Assembly: GCA_947466165.1 (NCBI GenBank)
Contig: CANIDW010000150.1
Coordinates: 1 to 5,034 of the forward strand
Origin: Comamonadaceae bacterium
GTDB lineage: Bacteria; Pseudomonadota; Gammaproteobacteria; Burkholderiales; Burkholderiaceae_C
Direction of reading: 5' to 3'
DNA length: 5,034 nt
Shown: positions 1 through 5,034 of the stretch, one piece after another
How positions within the stretch are numbered: the first letter of the stretch is position 1
Layout of the letters: every line of letters begins with the position of its first letter
Program-made: the position numbers and the translations under genes
The notes under the pieces: model-generated
Databases searched by the model: none
Told to the model about the DNA's origin: nothing
The model's input: only the letters and a program-made list of their open reading frames with translations

Positions 1-440
1 AGGTGGTGGCTTATCCCCTGATCGATTTGAAGCGCGCCGGCTATTACGTCAAGGAATACGTCTACAGGATTGAAGAGTCGGTGATCAAAACCCTGGCGCA
101 CTTTGGCGTGACGGGTCACCGCATAGCCGGCTCGCCGGGCATTTATGTGCGGCTGGACGACCCGCATGCGCACGCCGCGCTGACCGGCCCACGCCCGCCG
201 GCCGACCCGTTCAGAGGCCTGGGCAAGATCGCCGCACTGGGCATCAAGGTCAGCCGCCACTGCACCTATCACGGGTTGGCGCTGAATGTAGCGATGGACC
301 TGGAACCCTACTCGCGCATCAACCCCTGCGGCTACGCCGGGCTGAAGACCATAGACCTTTCTACAATCGGGGTGTCGGCCAGCTGGCAGGAAGCCGCCGA
401 GGTGCTGGGTCACAAGCTCAGCAGCTACCTGGCGCCCTGA
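1..440 (+). CDS. lipB: Octanoyl-[acyl carrier protein]:protein N-octanoyltransferase LipB, C-terminal part (5' end outside window)
   Basis: Cytoplasmic enzyme that transfers octanoate from octanoyl-ACP to a lysine of lipoyl domains (E2 subunits of 2-oxoacid dehydrogenases, GcvH), the first step of lipoate biosynthesis. The reading frame is open from the first base; codons from base 3 read [11 protein letters not shown], which normally follows a GPGQ motif, so the GTG at base 3 is internal and not a start. Counting that GTG as residue 1, 145 residues are visible. They include [12 protein letters not shown] with the presumed catalytic Lys75, the HGLALNV motif, and RINPCGYAG with the presumed acyl-carrying Cys109. 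The Lys-Cys spacing of 34 residues equals that of E. coli LipB (K135/C169), so roughly 60-85 N-terminal residues are missing. The stop is TGA at 438-440. lipA follows after 43 bases in the same direction, the usual lipBA arrangement, and the two are probably co-transcribed. Identification is firm. Confidence 0.96.
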   Translation, partial: VVAYPLIDLKRAGYYVKEYVYRIEESVIKTLAHFGVTGHRIAGSPGIYVRLDDPHAHAALTGPRPPADPFRGLGKIAALGIKVSRHCTYHGLALNVAMDLEPYSRINPCGYAGLKTIDLSTIGVSASWQEAAEVLGHKLSSYLAP

Positions 441-483
441 AGCGCTGAACGCCACGCGCCCGCGAGCACAACCGAGAAACACC

Positions 484-1503
484 ATGAGCACACCCGAAAC
501 CGGCAACCCGGTCGTCCGCGAAGCCCAAAGCCAGCAGGACTACAACCCGCTGGCCAAACAAAAGGCGGCGGCCAAGCTCTCGCGCATTCCGGTCAAGGTC
601 GAACGCGCCGAAGTACTCAAGAAACCCGACTGGATCCGCGTCAAGGCCGGCAGTCCGAGCACGCGCTTTTACGAGATCAAGCAGATCCTGCGCGAGAACA
701 AGCTCAATACGGTGTGCGAAGAAGCCAGCTGCCCGAACATCGGCGAATGCTTTGGCAAGGGCACAGCCACTTTCATGATCATGGGCGACAAATGCACGCG
801 CCGATGCCCGTTTTGCGACGTCGGCCACGGCCGGCCCGACCCGCTGGACGTCAACGAGCCGGACAACCTGGCCAAGACGATTGCCGCGCTCAAGCTCAGT
901 TACGTGGTGATCACCAGCGTGGACCGGGACGACCTGCGCGACGGCGGTGCGCAGCATTTTGTCGACTGCATCTCGCGTATTCGCGCGCTGTCTCCACGCA
1001 CGCAAATTGAAGTGCTGGTGCCCGACTTCCGCGGCCGCGATGACCGCGCGCTCAGCATCCTCACCTTGGCGCCACCCGACGTGATGAACCACAACCTGGA
1101 AACCGCGCCGCGCCTGTACAAAGAAGCGCGCCCCGGCAGCGACTACCTGTTCTCGCTGAACCTGCTGAAAAAATTCAAGGCCCTGCACCCGGGCGTGCCG
1201 ACCAAGAGCGGCATCATGGTCGGGCTGGGCGAGACCGACGAAGAAGTCCTGCAAGTGATGCAGGACATGCGTGACCACCAGATCGACATGCTGACCATCG
1301 GTCAGTACCTGGCGCCATCGACCTCGCACCTGCCGGTGCGGCGCTATGTGCACCCGGACACTTTCAAGATGTTCGAGGCGCGCGCTTACGAGATGGGTTT
1401 CTCGCACGCCGCTGTGGGCGCAATGGTGCGCTCAAGCTACCACGCTGATCAGCAGGCGCATGCCGCCGCAGAAGCGGCAGCGGCCTCTAACGCCGTGAAG
1501 TGA
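484..1503 (+). CDS. lipA: Lipoyl synthase LipA (radical SAM)
   Basis: Inserts sulfur at C6 and C8 of protein-bound octanoyl groups to give lipoyl cofactor, using S-adenosylmethionine and two [4Fe-4S] clusters; it acts in the cytoplasm directly after LipB. The 339-residue protein has the LipA-specific auxiliary cluster motif [12 protein letters not shown] (Cys78, Cys83, Cys89), followed by the radical-SAM motif CTRRCPFC (Cys104, Cys108, Cys111). Near the C-terminus, RSSYHAD (Ser317/Ser318) supplies the conserved serine that ligates the auxiliary cluster. All expected ligands are present. An N-terminal extension of about 50 residues precedes the core, which I associate with betaproteobacterial LipA. 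The C-terminal tail after the RSSYHA motif is alanine-rich ([14 protein letters not shown]). The ATG at 484 is preceded only by a weak purine-rich GAGAAA at 474-479. The gene starts 43 bases after lipB, and its TGA overlaps the GTG of the downstream transporter. A 329-codon open frame on the opposite strand is a shadow of this gene. Confidence 0.98.
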   Translation: MSTPETGNPVVREAQSQQDYNPLAKQKAAAKLSRIPVKVERAEVLKKPDWIRVKAGSPSTRFYEIKQILRENKLNTVCEEASCPNIGECFGKGTATFMIMGDKCTRRCPFCDVGHGRPDPLDVNEPDNLAKTIAALKLSYVVITSVDRDDLRDGGAQHFVDCISRIRALSPRTQIEVLVPDFRGRDDRALSILTLAPPDVMNHNLETAPRLYKEARPGSDYLFSLNLLKKFKALHPGVPTKSGIMVGLGETDEEVLQVMQDMRDHQIDMLTIGQYLAPSTSHLPVRRYVHPDTFKMFEARAYEMGFSHAAVGAMVRSSYHADQQAHAAAEAAAASNAVK

Positions 1504-2357
1504 AAGCGCAGCTCTTTGCACTGGGGGCCATTGCGCTGTGGGTGTCTGTGGCTTCGCTGGGTGTACTGCTCAAGCACCTGCCGCCTTTTTTGCTGACAGG
1601 CTTGTCGCTGCTGATCGGCGGTCTGCTGGCTTTGCCGCAAGTGCTGCGCGATCCGCGTCAGTGGCGAATCCCGCTTTCCACCCTGGCCTTGGGCATTTAC
1701 GGTTTGTTTGGTTACCACTTCATGCTCTTCATGGCGCTGCGCTTGGCGCCGGCTGTTGAGGCTAATTTAATCAATTACCTGTGGCCTTTGCTGATGGTGG
1801 TTTTGGCGCCCGTCTTGCTTAAAAACATGTCGCTGCGCCCGATTCACCTGGGTGCTGCCCTGCTCGGCTTTGGTGGTGCGGCTTTGGCCATTCTGGGCGC
1901 AGCCAACCATGTGGACGCACTGCCAAGGCCCGAAAGTGCAGGGGGAGCGGCTGGTTATCTGGCCGCGCTGGCGGCAGCTTTCATGTGGTCAAGTTATTCA
2001 CTGTTGACGCAACGAGTCGCAGCGTTTCCAACCGCTGCAATCGGCCTGTTCGCTTTGGTGTCCGGGGTGCTGTCCTTGTTGTGCCACTGGGTGCTGGAAG
2101 CACCGACCAGCCTGAGCTTGCGCGACGGTTTCCTGCTCGCTCTGATGGGGCTGGGCCCGCTGGGCGGCGCTTTTTATCTGTGGGACAAAGCGCTCAAGCT
2201 GGGCGACGCGCGGCAGATCGGTATCTTGAGTTATCTCACGCCGCTGGGCTCGACAGCCTTGCTGATTTTAGTCACCGGGCGGCAGTGGAGCTGGAGCATT
2301 GCGCTGGCGGCGCTGATGATCATGCTTGCCGCCTTGCTGGGCACACGGGCCCGATAA
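1500..2357 (+). CDS. DMT superfamily transporter, EamA family (YddG-like)
   Basis: Predicted inner-membrane transporter of 285 residues with about ten hydrophobic helices (roughly residues 4-24, 30-49, 58-78, 85-106, 114-134, 150-170, 178-198, 210-227, 238-258, 263-281), i.e. two tandem EamA repeats. The motif NYLWPLLMV near residue 92 and [12 protein letters not shown] near residue 244 resemble the EamA family, in particular E. coli YddG (aromatic amino acid exporter); the substrate cannot be told from the sequence. The frame has a TAA at 1488-1490 and the first possible start after it is GTG at 1500, giving the short hydrophilic N-terminus and first helix expected. This start overlaps the lipA stop by four bases (GTGA), suggesting translational coupling, with no strong ribosome binding site of its own. 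Codon choice is a little less GC-strict than in lipA (for example TTA leucine codons), which may be only the usual membrane-protein bias. It ends four bases from the convergent ptsI stop. Confidence 0.9.
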   Translation: MKAQLFALGAIALWVSVASLGVLLKHLPPFLLTGLSLLIGGLLALPQVLRDPRQWRIPLSTLALGIYGLFGYHFMLFMALRLAPAVEANLINYLWPLLMVVLAPVLLKNMSLRPIHLGAALLGFGGAALAILGAANHVDALPRPESAGGAAGYLAALAAAFMWSSYSLLTQRVAAFPTAAIGLFALVSGVLSLLCHWVLEAPTSLSLRDGFLLALMGLGPLGGAFYLWDKALKLGDARQIGILSYLTPLGSTALLILVTGRQWSWSIALAALMIMLAALLGTRAR

Positions 2358-2361
2358 CCGC

Positions 2362-4113
2362 TTACAGCAAAGAAGCCGGATCTTCGCTGGCCAGCACCTC
2401 CTGCGCCCAGGGCTGGAGCTTGCCGGCATCAGCCCGCAAGATCTGCTGCTTGACCGACAGGATCTGCGAGGGGTGCATGGAGAAACAGCGCAAACCCAGC
2501 CCCAGCAAAAGCCGCGTCATGTTGACGTCACCCGCCATTTCGCCGCATACGCTGATGCCCTTGCCTTGCGCATTGCACTCGGCAATGGTGTCGGCCACCA
2601 GCCTGAGCACAGCCGGGTGGCAGGGGTCATACAGATGCGCGACGGCCTCATCGGCGCGGTCAATCGCCAGCGTGTACTGAATGAGGTCGTTGGTACCGAT
2701 GGACAAAAAATCAAAATACTTGAGGAACAACTTGAGCGTCAGCGCGGCAGCCGGTATCTCGATCATGGCGCCGAGCTTGACCGGCCCATAGACTTGGCCT
2801 TTGTTATCCAGGGTGGCGCGCGCGTGATCAATCAAAGACATGGTTTGCCGGATTTCTGAGGCATGCGCCAACATGGGCACCAGCAAGTTGACCTGCCCAT
2901 GTGCAGCAGCCCGCAAGATGGCGCGCAACTGTGTCAAAAACATGGGCGGGTCGGCCAGGCTCCAGCGGATGGCTCGCAGGCCCAACGCCGGGTTCAGCTG
3001 CGCCTCTTGCGCCTTGGTGTGGCGCTCCAAAGGCTTGTCGGCGCCAATGTCGACTGTGCGGATGGTCACCGGCAGACCCTGCATACCTTCAATAGCCTGG
3101 CGGTAGGCCAAATATTGCTCTTCCTCGTCTGGTAAGTTACCGATGCGGCCCATGAACAAGAACTCGCTGCGGAACAAGCCCACGCCGACGGCGCCGGCCT
3201 GGATCGCACCGCTTGTGTCTTCAGGCATTTCAATGTTGGCCAGCAGCTCCACTTTTTGACCGTCGAGCGTGACAGCCGGCGTGTGGCGCAAGCGGTTCAG
3301 ACGCTCGCGCTCAAGTGCACCTTGTCGCTGCTTGAAGCCATACTCGGCCAGGATGATGGGCGAGGGATCGACGATCAGCACGCCGGCATCGCCGTCAATG
3401 ATGACCCAGTCGTCCTGCTTGATCAGCTGGCTGGCGCTGCGCGCGCCAACCACCGCCGGAATGTCCATGCTGCGCGCAACGATGGCTGTGTGCGAAGTGC
3501 GTCCACCCACATCAGTGGCAAAGCCGGCAAACAAACTCTGCTTGAACTGCAACATGTCGGCCGGTGACAAATCGTGCGCGACCAGAACCAGCGGAACGTC
3601 CAGTTTGTCGTCATGCAACAACTCTTTCTGCTGTTTGCGCACGCCTTGATTTCTATGCTGCACCGGCGAAGCGACGCCCTTCATCGCACGCAGCACCCGC
3701 TCGACCACTTGCTCGAGGTCGGCTTTGCGCTCACGCAGGTACTCGTCTTCCATCTCGTCGAACTGGCGCGCGATCATCTCGTATTGCGTTGTCAAGGCCC
3801 ACTCGGCGTTGTAATGCCGCTCCGAAATCCAACCTTTGACGCCACTGATGAGTTGCTCGTCCTGCAAAAGCATGAGGTGAACATCCAGCAGGGCGGCGAG
3901 TTCATGCGGCGCGTCGGCAGGCAAGTCGCGTTGCAGGCGCGAAATCTCTTCAACCACGGTATTGCGCGCATCGCGAACCCGATGAATCTCTGACCGGACA
4001 TCTGCGTCCTCGACAAAGTAATGCGCCACATCGGCACGGCTAGACGCCACCAGCACCGCCCGCCCAATGGCAATTCCGCGCGAGACCGCCAGGCCATGGA
4101 CAGAAAAAGTCAT
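2362..4113 (-). CDS. ptsI: Phosphoenolpyruvate-protein phosphotransferase, PTS enzyme I
   Basis: Autophosphorylates from PEP and passes the phosphate to HPr; soluble, cytoplasmic, dimeric in the family. The 583 residues (E. coli EI has 575) contain, in order: N-terminal HPr-binding helical domain (about 1-145); the phosphohistidine loop GGRTSHTAIVAR with active-site His208; and the C-terminal PEP-binding barrel (about 275-560). The barrel has LFRSEFLFM (Arg315), IRTVDIGADK (Arg352), MIEIPAA (Glu452), SIGTNDLIQYTLAIDR (Asn475, Asp476) and CGEMAGD (Cys523). These match E. coli H189, R296, R332, E431, N454/D455 and C502, so the enzyme should be active. There is no GAF domain, so it is EI rather than the nitrogen paralogue PtsP. 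Compared with E. coli, about 16 extra basic, Gln-rich residues lie near 150-172, in the linker before the phosphohistidine subdomain. The ATG at 4113 has a good AAGGGG site six bases upstream. It is the last gene of the cluster, with its TAA four bases from the convergent transporter gene. Confidence 0.98.
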   Translation of the reverse strand: MTFSVHGLAVSRGIAIGRAVLVASSRADVAHYFVEDADVRSEIHRVRDARNTVVEEISRLQRDLPADAPHELAALLDVHLMLLQDEQLISGVKGWISERHYNAEWALTTQYEMIARQFDEMEDEYLRERKADLEQVVERVLRAMKGVASPVQHRNQGVRKQQKELLHDDKLDVPLVLVAHDLSPADMLQFKQSLFAGFATDVGGRTSHTAIVARSMDIPAVVGARSASQLIKQDDWVIIDGDAGVLIVDPSPIILAEYGFKQRQGALERERLNRLRHTPAVTLDGQKVELLANIEMPEDTSGAIQAGAVGVGLFRSEFLFMGRIGNLPDEEEQYLAYRQAIEGMQGLPVTIRTVDIGADKPLERHTKAQEAQLNPALGLRAIRWSLADPPMFLTQLRAILRAAAHGQVNLLVPMLAHASEIRQTMSLIDHARATLDNKGQVYGPVKLGAMIEIPAAALTLKLFLKYFDFLSIGTNDLIQYTLAIDRADEAVAHLYDPCHPAVLRLVADTIAECNAQGKGISVCGEMAGDVNMTRLLLGLGLRCFSMHPSQILSVKQQILRADAGKLQPWAQEVLASEDPASLL

Positions 4114-4119
4114 GCCCTA

Positions 4120-4125
4120 CCCCTT
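4120..4125 (-). promoter_or_regulatory. Ribosome binding site of ptsI
   Basis: On the minus strand AAGGGG lies six bases before the ptsI ATG. It is the best Shine-Dalgarno-like match among the starts in this window and supports the start at 4113. The other minus-strand genes start inside or at the end of the preceding gene and have weaker sites, so ptsI, separated by a spacer, seems to depend on its own initiation site. Confidence 0.7.
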
Positions 4126-4188
4126 GTGTCTTGACTAACCGCGGGGGGCAGCGCAGTACGCGAAGCGACAAGCGTGAGGGCCAACAAC
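4126..4188. repeat. GC-rich repeat-like spacer between ptsH and ptsI
   Basis: This stretch of the 75-base gap between ptsH and ptsI holds no gene. Its core (about 4141-4180) carries a run of six G (4143-4148), then alternating GCG/CGA blocks, including the short direct repeat CGCTTGTCGCTT on the minus strand and an ACGC...GCGT inverted pair able to form a short stem. The style recalls dispersed intergenic elements of Comamonadaceae genomes, but this is from memory, and only one copy is present here, so repeat status is not shown. The stem is short and has no T-run, so it is not a clear terminator. It could be a degraded repeat, an mRNA processing or stabilising element between ptsH and ptsI, or plain spacer. 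Confidence 0.35.
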
Positions 4189-4458
4189 TTATTCGCCCTC
4201 GCCAAACTTGTCCGCCATCATGGCCAGCAAAGCGTCCATGGCGGCTTGTTCGTCAACGCCGTTCGTCTCCAGTTCCACCTTGGCACCCAGGCCGGCGGCC
4301 AGCATCATCACGCCCATGATGCTTTTGGCGTTGACGCGGCGTTCGCCGCGGCTGATCCAGACCTCACAGGGGAAGCTGGCTGCCAGCTTGGTCAGCTTGG
4401 CAGAAGCGCGGGCGTGCAGGCCCAATTTATTGCTGATGGTCGCGCTGGTCTTGATCAT
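4189..4458 (-). CDS. ptsH: Phosphocarrier protein HPr
   Basis: Small cytoplasmic phosphocarrier that takes phosphate from EI and gives it to EIIA. The 89 residues are the normal HPr length. The phosphorylation site lies in KLGLHARAS with His15 and Arg17, and the second signature AKSIMGVMMLAAGLG carries Ser46, both at the classical family positions. Ser46 is the residue phosphorylated by HPr kinase/phosphorylase in organisms that have HprK; many betaproteobacteria do, though hprK is not in this window. The ATG at 4458 lies inside the 3' end of the EIIA gene (32-base overlap), and upstream there is only a weak purine stretch (GGCGAAA), so translation is probably coupled to that of EIIA. The C-terminus is acidic (DKFGEGE). 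ptsI follows after a 75-base spacer. Confidence 0.97.
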   Translation of the reverse strand: MIKTSATISNKLGLHARASAKLTKLAASFPCEVWISRGERRVNAKSIMGVMMLAAGLGAKVELETNGVDEQAAMDALLAMMADKFGEGE

Positions 4459-4870
4459 GGTTTCGCCGGTTCTGGTTTTGCGGGGCAGTGATGACCACCT
4501 GCATCACGCCCTGTGTGGCGCCCATCAAGGCGCGCGCGACCAGGGCATCGAGGGACTCATTGCGGTAAGAAAGTGTGCGCAGCAGCATGGGCACGTTGAC
4601 ACCGGTGATGAGCTTGGAGTGCACGCCATCGACCAGTTTTTGCGCTACGTTGCAGGGTGTCGCGCCAAAGACATCGGCCAGCACCAAGGCGTGGGAAGTG
4701 CCCAGCTGCGCCAGCATGATGCGAGCCTGCGCCAGGGTTTCCTCAGGCGGGGTGTTGGGCTGAACATCCAAAGCGGCCACGGCCTCAGGATGGTCTGTGA
4801 AAACATGCGCCACACATTGGCGCAATGCAGAAGCCAAAGGCGCATGGGCGATGATGAGAATACCGTTCAT
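4427..4870 (-). CDS. Stand-alone PTS EIIA component, mannose (EIIA-Man) family
   Basis: 147 residues forming a single EIIA(Man) domain, the fold seen at the N-terminus of E. coli ManX, here without the EIIB domain. The N-terminus MNGILIIAHAPLA puts the phosphorylated histidine at His9 (E. coli ManX His10). LADVFGATPCN near residue 64 carries Asp66, matching the aspartate that assists the histidine, and ITGVNVPMLLRTL follows the family pattern. It should accept phosphate from HPr. With no EIIB/EIIC visible, a regulatory role is more likely than sugar uptake; in Ralstonia the equivalent gene is called ptsM. Residues from about 131 on form a hydrophilic Asn/Asp/Gln/His-rich tail (ending HDQDQRDHQQ), whose last ten residues are encoded over the start of ptsH. 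The ATG at 4870 overlaps the TGA of the upstream membrane-protein gene by four bases (ATGA) and has no clear ribosome binding site of its own. Confidence 0.93.
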   Translation of the reverse strand: MNGILIIAHAPLASALRQCVAHVFTDHPEAVAALDVQPNTPPEETLAQARIMLAQLGTSHALVLADVFGATPCNVAQKLVDGVHSKLITGVNVPMLLRTLSYRNESLDALVARALMGATQGVMQVVITAPQNQNRRNHDQDQRDHQQ

Positions 4871-5034
4871 TGCGGTGAATTATCAGCCTTCACCCAGCGG
4901 AAGTAGGCGTATGAGGCGGCGCAGCAACACATAAAGACGCCCATGGCCGCTTGAAAACAGGCCGCCTCACTCAGACCAGCGGCCTTAAAGGCGTCTACCA
5001 ACAGGCCTATGCCCCACTGCACGACAAAAATGCC
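4867..5034 (-). CDS. C-terminal end of a probable MFS-type membrane transporter (partial)
   Basis: On the minus strand the frame is open from the window edge to a TGA at 4869-4867, giving 55 codons; the start lies outside the window. The peptide has a hydrophobic segment beginning GIFVVQWGIGLLVDAF, a short loop (KAAGLSEA), a second hydrophobic segment ACFQAAMGVFMCCCAASYAYF with three consecutive cysteines, and a short polar end (RWVKADNSPQ). Two final helices with a QWGIGLLVD-like motif fit helices 11-12 of a major facilitator superfamily transporter, but 55 residues are too few to be sure, and another polytopic membrane protein is possible. The other two minus-strand frames are interrupted by stops here. 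The stop overlaps the EIIA start by four bases (ATGA), so the gene is probably the upstream member of the same operon. Confidence 0.62.
   Translation of the reverse strand, partial: GIFVVQWGIGLLVDAFKAAGLSEAACFQAAMGVFMCCCAASYAYFRWVKADNSPQ

Noticed and set aside
3..5. GTG at the window edge as the lipB start
   Set aside because: The residues after it belong to the middle of LipB and the N-terminal third of the domain is missing, so the gene starts outside the window.
418..1407. 329-codon open frame on the minus strand opposite lipA
   Set aside because: Its translation is rich in Arg, His, Val and Ala with no recognisable motif, as expected for the antisense frame of a GC-rich gene, whereas lipA on the plus strand has every catalytic motif.
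1464..1497. Alanine-rich, repeat-like 3' end of lipA
   Set aside because: GCC/GCA alanine codons explain the pattern; there is no regular unit, and such tails after the RSSYHA motif are unremarkable.
2346..2353. Palindrome CGGGCCCG as a bidirectional terminator
   Set aside because: It has no loop and no T-run on either side, and it lies within the transporter coding sequence.
1985..2859. Plus-strand open frames of 231 and 177 codons across the end of the transporter and the 3' part of ptsI
   Set aside because: Both run through convincing genes (EamA on the same strand in another frame, ptsI on the other) and show no family features.
3574..3993. 139-codon plus-strand open frame inside ptsI
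   Set aside because: Antisense shadow of the EI N-terminal region; no ribosome binding site or protein motif supports it.
4208..4906. 232-codon plus-strand open frame opposite ptsH and the EIIA gene
   Set aside because: It lies antisense to two proteins with intact active sites and has no recognisable domain.

Overview
This is an ordinary, fully coding chromosomal window. It probably comes from a GC-rich betaproteobacterium of the order Burkholderiales, most likely family Comamonadaceae (Rhodoferax/Polaromonas/Variovorax-like). That placement rests on the style of the LipA and enzyme I proteins, on the compact EIIA(Man)-HPr-EI cluster typical of betaproteobacteria, and on the GC-rich codon use. 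It is a judgement from memory, not a search result.

Left half, plus strand (1-2357): the 3' part of lipB (octanoyltransferase, 5' end cut by the window edge), then complete lipA (lipoyl synthase), then a ten-helix DMT/EamA-family transporter. The transporter's GTG start overlaps the lipA stop by 4 bases. LipB moves octanoate from acyl carrier protein onto lipoyl domains, and LipA inserts two sulfurs to make the lipoyl cofactor of the 2-oxoacid dehydrogenases and the glycine cleavage system. The transporter has no obvious part in that pathway and seems simply to be co-transcribed.

Right half, minus strand (5034-2362, read right to left): the last 55 codons of a membrane protein that looks like the C-terminus of an MFS transporter, then a stand-alone EIIA(Man)-type protein, HPr (ptsH) and enzyme I (ptsI). 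The first three genes overlap (4 bases, then 32 bases), while ptsH and ptsI are separated by a 75-base spacer with a GC-rich, repeat-like sequence. Phosphate should flow PEP -> EI His208 -> HPr His15 -> EIIA His9. No sugar-specific EIIB/EIIC is visible, so this looks like the regulatory PTS known from betaproteobacteria. HPr also keeps Ser46, the target of HPr kinase.

The two halves converge, with only 4 bases between the stop codons of the transporter and ptsI. No intrinsic terminator, RNA gene, mobile element, CRISPR array or stretch of 300 bases without a gene was seen. I found no convincing new biological system. The points worth a second look are small: the overlaps, the EIIA tail overprinted on ptsH, the spacer element, and a 16-residue insertion in EI.
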